Shown here piece by piece: positions 1 through 5,617 of a stretch of DNA of 5,617 nucleotides. The DNA comes from JAJFTV01 sp964426355. GTDB taxonomy: Bacteria > Chloroflexota > Anaerolineae > Anaerolineales > Anaerolineaceae. The notes under the pieces were generated by a model. The model was not told the DNA's origin. It saw only the letters and a list, made by a program, of their open reading frames with translations, and searched no databases. Positions within the stretch are counted from its first letter, which is position 1, and the number at the start of each line of letters is the position of its first letter. The position numbers were made by a program, and so were the translations under genes. The DNA lies in the NCBI GenBank assembly GCA_964426355.1, contig CAYRRA010000234.1, positions 1-5,617 on the forward strand. The letters run 5' to 3'.

Positions 1-1800
1 GGCAATCTCTGCTTTGCGAATGGCTTCGAGACTACCGAAACGCCTGAGGAGTGCTTTCCTGCGGGAAGGACCAATCCCGGGAATACCATCCAATCGGGAG
101 GCTAAGCCAACCTTATCCCTGCGCTTGCGATGGGCTGTGATGGCAAAGCGATGCGCCTCATCCCGGATACGCTGTACCAGGTAAAGCCCTTGCGAGCTGC
201 GCGGGAGAATCACCGGTGACGATTTTCCAGGCAAAAAGAGTTCTTCATTTTGCTTGGCAAGCCCGGTCACGGGCACTTTGTCCAGCAAGTCATACCGCTT
301 GAGCACCTCCACAGCCCTGCCAAGCTGCCCCTTTCCTCCATCCACAATCAACAGGTCAGGCAGCCGGGCAAATGACTGGTCGACCTTCTTACCCAGTTCC
401 ACCTCTTCACGGGCAGCTTCCCAACGCCGGAAGCGTCTCGTCAGCACCTCTTCCATGCTGGCAAAATCATCCGGTCCGCTTACGCTTTTAATGTTGAAAC
501 GCCGGTAATGCTGCTTCTGTGGCACACCCTGCTCGAAGACCACCATGCTGCCCACTGAAGCTGTTCCCTGTGTATTGGAAATGTCGTAACACTCAATGCG
601 GTTGGGTGGTTCAGCCAGTGAAAGGGCTTTTTGCAATTCATCCAATGCCTCGCTCTGGCGATTGGTGTCCATCTCCCACTGCGAGCGCAATGCGCGCAGC
701 GTATCGACCGCGTTCTCGGTCGCCATAGATACCAGTTCGTGGCGTTTTCCCCGGCGCGGCACGTGCAGCTCCACCTTCTTGCAGTTGCGCCTGGATTGCA
801 GCCACTGCTTGATGATATTCGCTTCCTCAATCTCCTTCGGCAGTAAAAGCTGTGCGGGGATACTGGCAGCTTCAGTATAGAACTGTTTGACGAACTGAGC
901 GATAATCTCGCCATCCGCTTCATCTTCCGCCCCTTCCAGGATGAAATACTCGCGCCCAATCAACTTTCCGCCGCGGATAAAAAAGATTTGCACACAGGCT
1001 TCGCCGTCTGCGCGCGCCATTGCGATGACGTCCGAATCCATTTCCTCGGTCGAGACAACCTTTTGTTTTTCCACCACCTTTTCAATCGCCAGGATTTGAT
1101 CGCGCAGGCTGGCGGCTTTTTCAAACTTCAATGCCTCTGCGGCATCTTCCATCTCACGCTGCAAGCGCGTCACAATCGGCTGCGTGCGCCCCTCCAGGAA
1201 GCGACACAGGTCATCGATCATCTGGCGATAACTCTCCTGATCAATTGCACCAATGCAGGGTGCCGTGCACAACTTGATATCGTAGTACAGGCAGGCGCGC
1301 GTATCCTTACCGGTGATCTCGCGGTCACACGTCAGGTAAGGGAAGATACGCCGCAGCACGTCCAGCGTCTGATGCACCGCCCACACGCTGGTGTAAGGAC
1401 CAAAATAACGCGAGCCATCATCCATCATCCGGCGTGTGACCGTCACCCGTGGATACGGCTCAGCCCAATGCACCTTGACGTATGGATAACGTTTATCGTC
1501 TTTCAATCGGATGTTGTAACGCGGTCGGTGCTTCTTGATCAGGTTCATTTCCAGGATCAGCGCTTCGAGCTCCGACCCCACCACGATCCATTCGATATGC
1601 GCAATATTCTGCACCAGTTGATGGGTCTTATAATCGTCGTGCGCGCTTTCGTGAAAATATGACCGCACCCGGTTCTTCAGGCTGATTGCCTTGCCGACGT
1701 AAATAATCGTCCCGCTGGCGTCCTTCATCAGGTAGCAGCCGGGTTTTTCTGGCAAGGTATCCAGAATGCCTTTGATATGATCCGAAATATTCATCATCAT
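1..1800 (-). CDS. uvrC: UvrC, excinuclease ABC subunit C (3' end of gene outside window)
   Basis: UvrC is the nuclease of nucleotide excision repair; with UvrB it cuts the damaged strand on both sides of a lesion. The frame is open from an ATG at 1800 to base 1, giving 600 codons with no stop, so the C-terminal tail is missing. Numbering from 1800, an N-terminal GIY-YIG domain has Tyr34 in YVGKA, Arg44 and the likely metal-binding Glu84 in ILEMNLIKKHRPRYN. Four cysteines (158, 170, 178, 182) match the UvrC cysteine cluster linked to an Fe-S site. A UVR (UvrB-binding) motif lies at about 212-243. The RNase H-like nuclease triad appears intact: Asp406 (CYDISNTQG), Asp487 (VDGGKGQ) and His550 (RDEAHRFA). 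Helix-hairpin-helix DNA binding (GIPGIGPSRRKALL) begins near 570. Three ATGs occur in a row (1800, 1797, 1794), with an in-frame TAA at 1812-1810 upstream. A GGGG stretch lies at the best distance from the third ATG, so 1794 may be the true start. No frameshift or missing key residue is seen. Confidence 0.96.
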   Translation of the reverse strand, partial: MMMNISDHIKGILDTLPEKPGCYLMKDASGTIIYVGKAISLKNRVRSYFHESAHDDYKTHQLVQNIAHIEWIVVGSELEALILEMNLIKKHRPRYNIRLKDDKRYPYVKVHWAEPYPRVTVTRRMMDDGSRYFGPYTSVWAVHQTLDVLRRIFPYLTCDREITGKDTRACLYYDIKLCTAPCIGAIDQESYRQMIDDLCRFLEGRTQPIVTRLQREMEDAAEALKFEKAASLRDQILAIEKVVEKQKVVSTEEMDSDVIAMARADGEACVQIFFIRGGKLIGREYFILEGAEDEADGEIIAQFVKQFYTEAASIPAQLLLPKEIEEANIIKQWLQSRRNCKKVELHVPRRGKRHELVSMATENAVDTLRALRSQWEMDTNRQSEALDELQKALSLAEPPNRIECYDISNTQGTASVGSMVVFEQGVPQKQHYRRFNIKSVSGPDDFASMEEVLTRRFRRWEAAREEVELGKKVDQSFARLPDLLIVDGGKGQLGRAVEVLKRYDLLDKVPVTGLAKQNEELFLPGKSSPVILPRSSQGLYLVQRIRDEAHRFAITAHRKRRDKVGLASRLDGIPGIGPSRRKALLRRFGSLEAIRKAEIA

Positions 1801-1831
1801 TGCCCCATTTTAACGTAAAAAACCTTTATTC

Positions 1832-1861
1832 ATAAAATTTTTATCTAGTCCCACCCACCAA
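1832..1861 (-). promoter_or_regulatory. Possible uvrC promoter
   Basis: Read on the minus strand, a TTGGTG (-35-like, 1861-1856) is followed 18 bases later by TTTTAT (-10-like, 1837-1832). This would start transcription about 25 bases before the uvrC ATG. The gap upstream of uvrC ends in a terminator, so uvrC probably needs a promoter here. The match to the sigma-70 consensus is only moderate. A TTGACC at about 1920 on the same strand has no good -10 partner, and a TATAAA at 1972-1967 has no good -35. Confidence 0.25.
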
Positions 1862-1884
1862 CCCTTTAAGGTAGGGCGGGAGGG
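1850..1884 (-). repeat. C-tract/G-tract imperfect inverted repeat in the uvrC leader region
   Basis: On the plus strand, C-runs at 1850-1864 (CCCACCCACCAACCC) are followed after a short A/T spacer by G-runs at 1870-1884 (GGTAGGGCGGGAGGG). The arms pair over roughly eleven positions with a few mismatches and a G-T wobble. On the minus strand the hairpin is followed by ACTAGATAAAAATTTTAT, not a clean T-run, so it is a poor terminator. Each strand also has four G-runs, one of them only two bases long, so an imperfect quadruplex is possible on either. The repeat overlaps the proposed -35 element. Confidence 0.45.
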
Positions 1885-2030
1885 CGAGTAAAAAATCCTG
1901 ATTCTGAATTCAAAAAAAGGTCAAAGAGAGCAGGAAAAGTCGGGGTTATCAAAAAAGCAGCTTCTTTTTATATGTGAAGAGTGGAGAAATGAGAAAAGAG
2001 ATAAAGTGTCGGAAAATCATCCCGCGGCTG

Positions 2031-2066
2031 CAAAAGAAGAGGCTGTCCCTATTTTGGAACAGCCTC
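2031..2066 (-). terminator. Rho-independent terminator of the SPFH-selD-ggt cluster
   Basis: On the minus strand GAGGCTGTTCC (2066-2056), a seven-base loop and GGACAGCCTC (2048-2039) form a ten-base-pair stem with one bulged T. The T-rich tail TTCTTTTG follows directly. The stem starts about 28 bases after the TAA of the gamma-glutamyltransferase gene, the expected place for an operon terminator. The plus-strand side lacks a T-run, so it should act mainly on minus-strand transcription. Confidence 0.82.
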
Positions 2067-2094
2067 ATACTTGAAAGAAAAGTTGGATGCAGGT

Positions 2095-3726
2095 TTAGAT
2101 CAAGGTCATTGCACAGCCATCGGCGCGCGGATCACTGCCTGCCCAAAGAACACCGTTCTGCGGGTCACGCCAGATGATCTGCCCGCGCCCGAACTGACTA
2201 CGACCGTAACCGCTCACCGGCACAACCGGGTGACCCATTGCTGCCAGTTCTGCCATCACCGGCAAGGGAATGCCTTCTTCCAGGGCGACATTTCCGCCCG
2301 GCTTCTGCGGCTGCAAGCAAAAACGAGGCTGGTTCAACGCAGATTGGGGGTCAAGCTCATCATCGACCATACCGAGAGTCACCTGCATGTGCCCCTGCGG
2401 TTGCATAAATCCGCCCATCACGCCATAACTGGCGAACAATGCCCCATCGGCTGCATACGTAGCCATCGCCGGGATGATGGTATGGTATGGACGTTTACCA
2501 GGTTCCAGCGTGTTCGGATGTCCCTCATGAAGATTGAAATTATGACCGCGGTTTTGCAGGCTGAAGCCCCAACCGCGCGGGACGATGCCGGTGCCAAAGC
2601 CCATATAGTTGCTGTTGATGAACGAACAGGCATTCCCTTCACCATCCGCTACGCTCAGGTAAACCGTATCTGAAGACGGGAATGGAACCCCGTGCTCAAA
2701 ATCGAGCGTGGCTCGCCGCGGGTTAATCAACTGGCGGCGTTTTTCCGCATATTCACGGCTCAATAGTGCCTCTAACGGTGCGGGGTTGAAATCCGGGTCA
2801 GCCACATAATGGCGCGCATCGGCAAACGCCAGGCGCATGGCTTCAATTTCCAGATGCAACCGCTGGGTAGAAAGCATGGGCAAATCGGCAATGTGAAAAC
2901 CTTCCAGGATGTTCAAAGCCAGTAAAGCAGCCAGTCCCTGTCCATTGGGTGGGCATTCCCAAATCCGCAAGCCGCGGTATTCGACCGAAATCGGTTCCAC
3001 CCAGGTCGATTCGTGCCGTGCAAGGTCTTCCAACGTCATACAGCCGCCGGCTTCCTGGATGATGCTCACAATGGCTTCAGCGATACTGCCTTCATAGTAT
3101 GCCTTTTTTCCGCCCTCAGCAATTGCTCGCATGGTGCGCGCCAACCCCAGGTTGCGAAAAATCTCGCCCGCTCGCGGTCCGCGCCCGTTGATGGTCAGCT
3201 CAACGCCGTTGAGCACCTTACTCAACCAGTGCTCGGCGGCGTTCTGCCAGCCGTGTGCGGTCAACGGAGCCACAGGGAACCCCTCTTCCGCCAGTTGAAT
3301 AGCCGGTCGCAGGACATCCCCCATCGATAGACGCCCAAAACGGGCAGTCAGATCGCACCACATGGCACAGGCGCCGGGAACAGTGATGGTGTAGGGGTGC
3401 AGCGGTGGAAGTTCATCCTGAAACCCGTCGCGATGCACCCGCTCCAGGGTGAGTGCACGAGGGGCTCGCCCCGACCCATTCAGTGCGTATACTTTTCGTT
3501 CTTTTGCATGGTAGTACAGTGCAAATGCATCGCCGCCCAACCCGGTCGACCCCGGCTCGGTGACGTTTAAGGCAGCCGCTACCGCCACCGCGGCATCTGC
3601 CGCCGTGCCGCCCCTGGACAGAACCTCAAGACCAGCAGCCGTCGCCAGCGGTTGAGAAGACGCTGCTGCCCCGCCGCATCCCAAAATGGGAGAACGGTAA
3701 GATGAAAAGGAAAATGAATGGTTCAT
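2095..3726 (-). CDS. ggt: Gamma-glutamyltransferase family protein, YwrD-like, cytoplasmic type
   Basis: This is a 543-residue member of the gamma-glutamyltranspeptidase family of N-terminal nucleophile hydrolases. These enzymes cleave themselves to expose a Thr, then transfer or hydrolyse gamma-glutamyl groups of glutathione-like compounds. The N-terminal region has SQPLATAAGLEVLSRGG, then TGLGGDAFALYY. Arg87 in NGSGRAP sits where the family binds the glutamyl carboxylate. PPNGQG at 259-264 is a further family motif. Thr354 in SSDTVYLSV is the expected cleavage site and nucleophile, giving chains of about 353 and 190 residues. GVMGG at 435-439 matches the oxyanion glycines. No signal peptide or membrane segment is visible, unlike secreted E. 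coli-type enzymes, so I infer a cytoplasmic protein of the YwrD-like branch. Its ATG overlaps the selD stop (ATGA), which suggests translational coupling; GAGGTG just before the ATG is a close ribosome site. The real substrate is unknown, and acylase-type relatives cannot be excluded. Confidence 0.92.
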   Translation of the reverse strand: MNHSFSFSSYRSPILGCGGAAASSQPLATAAGLEVLSRGGTAADAAVAVAAALNVTEPGSTGLGGDAFALYYHAKERKVYALNGSGRAPRALTLERVHRDGFQDELPPLHPYTITVPGACAMWCDLTARFGRLSMGDVLRPAIQLAEEGFPVAPLTAHGWQNAAEHWLSKVLNGVELTINGRGPRAGEIFRNLGLARTMRAIAEGGKKAYYEGSIAEAIVSIIQEAGGCMTLEDLARHESTWVEPISVEYRGLRIWECPPNGQGLAALLALNILEGFHIADLPMLSTQRLHLEIEAMRLAFADARHYVADPDFNPAPLEALLSREYAEKRRQLINPRRATLDFEHGVPFPSSDTVYLSVADGEGNACSFINSNYMGFGTGIVPRGWGFSLQNRGHNFNLHEGHPNTLEPGKRPYHTIIPAMATYAADGALFASYGVMGGFMQPQGHMQVTLGMVDDELDPQSALNQPRFCLQPQKPGGNVALEEGIPLPVMAELAAMGHPVVPVSGYGRSQFGRGQIIWRDPQNGVLWAGSDPRADGCAMTLI

Positions 3727-4790
3727 GTCACCTCGATGTGTTTCTCTTCAATCACTTCCCCGATTTCCCAGACCGGTTGACCCAACTCGGCTGCTTTTTC
3801 AAACAAAGCAGGTAGTTTTTTCGCTGGAACAGCCAACAACAACCCTCCGCTGGTCTGAGGATCGTACAACAACATTTCCTCAGGTTCGCCGGGATAACGA
3901 GAAAAACATACGTGCGACCCGTAAAAATTTTTATTATCAAACGCCCCGCCAGGAAAAGTGCCTGCGCGGGCATACGTCCAGGCATTCTCCAGGATGGGGA
4001 TGCGTGCAAATTCCAGGCGCAGCCCCGCCCGGCTGGCTTGCGCCATTTCCCAGGCATGACCCATCAGGCTGAAGCCCGTTACGTCAGTTCCCGATTTCAA
4101 GCCCAGGCTCACTGCCAACTCACGCGCCCCGTCATTTAAACGCATCATCCAATCAATGGCAGCGTCAATATCCACACGGGCAGCCTTTTCCTTCTTCACC
4201 GCCGAGGTAATCACGCCCAACCCTAAAGGCTTGGTGATCACCAGGCGGTCGCCGGGTTTCGCGCCACCTTTTGTAAGAATCTGGTCTAATTTTACAAAGC
4301 CCAGTGCCACCAGTCCGAACTTGGGCTCTTTGTCTTGCACGGTGTGCCCCCCCACGATCACCACGCCAGCTTCTTTTGCTTTTTCTGCTCCGCCGCGAAT
4401 AATCTCAGATAGATATTCCGAAGGCAGATGGGGCGGCAGGGCAGCCACATTCAACGCGAGAAATGGCTTTGCACCCATCGCATAAATATCCGAAAGGCTG
4501 TTAGCAGCCGCAATCGCACCATAAGCATACGGCTCATCCACGACCGGTGTAAAGAAATCAGTCGTCACCACCAGCGCGTTGTGTTCATCCAACCGCCAGA
4601 CTGCCGCATCATCGGGGTCTTGAAGACCAACCAGTAAATCCGGATGGTCGGCTGCGGAATAAATTTGTTTCAGGGGACGCAGAACCTGCGTCAGCGTTTC
4701 CGCATTCAGCTTAGACGCTCAACCAGCACAGGATGAAAGGCTGGTCAGCCTGATCTGTTTTCCTGAAGGTTTATACTCCAAGTCACTCAT
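3723..4790 (-). CDS. selD: Selenophosphate synthetase (selenide, water dikinase), itself a selenoprotein with in-frame UGA
   Basis: SelD makes selenophosphate from selenide and ATP, the selenium donor for Sec-tRNA and for selenium-modified tRNA or cofactors. From the ATG at 4790 the frame reads through one TGA (4721-4719, codon 24) to a TGA stop at 3725-3723, giving 355 residues; E. coli SelD has about 347. Codon 24 lies in SSCAG-U-ASK, the catalytic loop, where other SelDs carry Cys or Sec, and the partner Lys27 is present. Other signatures follow in order: DPDDAAV (58-64), TTDFFTPVVD (76-85), ANSLSDIYAMG (96-106), GGHT (147-150), KPLGLG (187-192), TDVTGFSLMGH (235-245) and YDPQTSGGLL (309-318). 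The upstream 23 codons have their own ATG and an AGGA. The conserved protein sequence continues across the TGA without a frame change, so this is recoding, not a broken gene. Conventional calling would start at TTG 4592 and lose the active site. The gene lies 14 bases after the SPFH gene and overlaps ggt by four bases. Confidence 0.95.
4677..4718 (-). promoter_or_regulatory. Candidate bacterial SECIS region downstream of the selD UGA
   Basis: Two competing stem-loops can form in the mRNA after the UGA. The proximal one pairs GCGUC, directly after the UGA (4718-4714), with GACGC (4692-4688) and encloses GCG-GAAA-CGC (4703-4694), with the loop starting 18 bases after the UGA. The distal one is a perfect six-pair hairpin, ACGCAG-GUU-CUGCGU (4691-4677), with its loop 33 bases after the UGA. 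Its top, GCAGGUUCUGC, closely resembles the loop of the E. coli fdhF SECIS as I remember it (GCAGGUCUGC). Both have a G at the start of the loop, as bacterial SECIS models ask. They share bases 4688-4691, so they cannot form together. Which one SelB binds cannot be told by eye. Confidence 0.65.
4719..4721 (-). other. selD: Selenocysteine codon (UGA) of selD, residue 24
   Basis: This TGA is in frame between Gly23 and Ala25 of selD, at the catalytic position of the CAG-U-ASK loop. It is the only internal stop in the gene. UGA is not read as Trp here: TGG codons serve for Trp in all four genes, and selD itself ends in TGA. Reading it as Sec means the host should have SelA, SelB and the SelC tRNA, which lie outside this window. 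Confidence 0.93.
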
Positions 4791-4795
4791 ATTTT

Positions 4796-4799
4796 TCCT
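4796..4799 (-). promoter_or_regulatory. Ribosome binding site fixing the selD start
   Basis: AGGA lies five bases before the ATG at 4790, inside the 14-base gap after the SPFH stop codon. It supports the upstream ATG, which includes the Sec-containing loop, over the TTG at 4592. Confidence 0.7.
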
Positions 4800-4804
4800 A
4801 TGTC

Positions 4805-5617
4805 TTACGGATTTATCTCCGGAAGGGAAAAGATAAAGGGCGTATCGCTGGGCAACAGCATCGCCTCGATATTGGGTGAAAGCTTGGTGATGTATTGGTA
4901 CGTCAGCAGGTTGGGGTTGTTGCGAAGTGCCGCGGCGATTAATTTGAGCGCCTCGGCTTCCGCTTCGGCTTCGATCAGGCGTGCTGACGCCTGTCCCTGC
5001 GCTTCGATTACGGCAGCATCAGCGCTTCCCTGTGCGATCTGGCGTGCCTGCTCAGCTTCCTGTTTCTTTTGCGCCACCACAAACTGTGCTTGTTGGGCTA
5101 ACTGCTCGGCGATTTGTTTTTGCTCCACTGATGCGGCATATTCCTCTGAAAATGCAATATTACGCAGGACAAAATCGCCTAATAGCAGCCCATTTTCGTA
5201 AAGTTTTTTCTGCATCACCTCAGTGATTTCACTAGTCAGTTCCAGGCGTTTGGTGCTGTAGACCTGTTCTACACCGTATTGTGATACCGCATCGCGGATT
5301 ACACCGCGCGCCAGGGCGCGAATCAAATCGCTGGAATAGCGGTCCTGCCAGTTGATATGAACAAAAATGACCTGTTGCGGGTCAATCGAATAAATAACCG
5401 AGGCATCCACCATCACTTTTTGCCCGTCGGATGTGCGCGCCTCGATGGAATCATCTCCCATTACTGCACCTTCAGACGGGGCAATCGACATGGTATAGGT
5501 CTGGCGGGAGATTGGGTAGGTCACCACCGATTCGGCAAAAGGGATGATCCAGCGAAGACCGGGCTCCAGAACCGTCTCACGATAACCCTTGTTGCTGATT
5601 GCCGAAATGACCACCCC
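4805..5617 (-). CDS. SPFH/band-7 (prohibitin-like) domain protein, N-terminus outside window
   Basis: The last 270 residues of an SPFH-domain protein are visible; the frame is open to the right edge, so the start lies beyond it. A GTG near 5614 is in frame but falls inside the domain (VISAISNKGYRETVLEPGLR), so it is unlikely to be the start. The SPFH core spans about residues 1-155, with GLRWIIPF near 20-27, a beta-rich part ending SDGQKVMVDASVIYSID, and RALARGVIRDAVSQYG. A long Ala/Glu/Gln-rich helix at about 157-230 (AEQLAQQAQ, EAEAEAEA) is a likely coiled coil for oligomer formation. The tail ITKLSPNIEAMLLPSDTPFIF resembles prohibitin ends. Family members are usually held to the membrane by an N-terminal segment and form ring or scaffold assemblies that organise membranes or control proteases; the anchor is not visible here. 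The gene ends in TAA 14 bases before selD, suggesting one operon. Its specific role is unknown. Confidence 0.9.
   Translation of the reverse strand, partial: GVVISAISNKGYRETVLEPGLRWIIPFAESVVTYPISRQTYTMSIAPSEGAVMGDDSIEARTSDGQKVMVDASVIYSIDPQQVIFVHINWQDRYSSDLIRALARGVIRDAVSQYGVEQVYSTKRLELTSEITEVMQKKLYENGLLLGDFVLRNIAFSEEYAASVEQKQIAEQLAQQAQFVVAQKKQEAEQARQIAQGSADAAVIEAQGQASARLIEAEAEAEALKLIAAALRNNPNLLTYQYITKLSPNIEAMLLPSDTPFIFSLPEINP

Larger units (their letters stand above)
1801..2030. other. Non-coding gap between the ggt terminator and uvrC
   Basis: I see no convincing gene here on either strand. The stretch is rich in A/T and purine runs, unlike the flanking genes. It holds three things: a block of C-tracts followed by G-tracts at 1850-1884 that can fold into an imperfect hairpin, a near-palindrome at 1952-1969 (AAAAAG-C-AGCT-T-CTTTTT), and the possible uvrC promoter. 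It probably carries the uvrC promoter and 5' leader. Confidence 0.6.

Noticed and set aside
480..959. Minus-strand open frame of 159 codons
   Set aside because: It is another frame of uvrC, whose true frame here carries recognisable motifs; the translated protein is Arg/Ser/Cys-rich and resembles nothing.
988..1662. Plus-strand open frame of 224 codons
   Set aside because: It is antisense to the conserved uvrC GIY-YIG and cysteine regions, is rich in His/Arg/Gln, and shows no recognisable domain.
1974..2177. Small plus-strand open frame starting in the intergenic gap
   Set aside because: It runs through the terminator hairpin and into the ggt 3' end, with a basic sequence of no recognisable family.
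2071..2673. Plus-strand open frame of 200 codons
   Set aside because: It is antisense to the ggt small-subunit region and has no recognisable domain.
3723..4592. A 289-residue SelD starting at a TTG
   Set aside because: This start lies within a conserved stretch (VWRLDEHNAL) and omits the catalytic loop. The frame continues upstream through a TGA at the Sec position to an ATG with a ribosome site.
4719..4721. selD as a pseudogene broken by a nonsense mutation
   Set aside because: The TGA falls exactly at the known Cys/Sec catalytic position, the rest of the gene is intact, and SECIS-like hairpins follow.
4800..5201. Plus-strand open frame rich in Ala, Ser and Cys
   Set aside because: Its low-complexity composition is the mirror of the Ala/Glu-rich coiled coil of the SPFH gene.
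1..5617. CRISPR arrays, tRNA or rRNA genes, insertion sequences
   Set aside because: I saw no spaced direct repeats, tRNA-like folds, transposase genes or terminal inverted repeats; apart from the 1801-2094 gap the window is densely coding.

Overview
The window holds four genes, all on the minus strand, from a bacterium of moderate G+C. My best guess at the source is Chloroflexota, probably Anaerolineae. That rests only on the general look of the UvrC, selenophosphate synthetase and YwrD-like gamma-glutamyltransferase proteins, so it is weak. The organism should use selenocysteine, because one gene here needs it.

In the direction of transcription (right to left), the window opens inside an SPFH/band-7 (prohibitin-like) gene that runs off the right edge (4805-5617). 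Fourteen bases later comes selD, selenophosphate synthetase (3723-4790). It is followed by a cytoplasmic-type gamma-glutamyltransferase (2095-3726), whose ATG overlaps the selD TGA in an ATGA junction. A rho-independent terminator at about 2031-2066 closes this cluster. A non-coding gap of about 290 bases follows, then uvrC (1-1800), whose C-terminal end runs off the left edge.

The most notable feature is that selD carries an in-frame TGA at codon 24. It falls where the SelD catalytic loop has its active-site Cys/Sec (Cys-Ala-Gly-Sec-Ala-Ser-Lys). The frame is open on both sides, the upstream part has its own ATG and ribosome binding site, and stem-loops that could act as a bacterial SECIS lie just downstream. 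A standard gene caller stops at this TGA and reports a 289-residue protein starting at a TTG (4592) without its catalytic N-terminus. Read through as selenocysteine, the protein is a normal 355 residues. SelD makes the selenium donor for Sec-tRNA, so it would need its own product for its own translation.

The cluster pairs a membrane-scaffold-type SPFH protein, selenophosphate synthetase and a gamma-glutamyl hydrolase/transferase. Close spacing points to co-transcription. A functional link, for example release of selenium or sulfur amino acids from gamma-glutamyl conjugates, is only a hypothesis. uvrC looks like an independent transcription unit for nucleotide excision repair.
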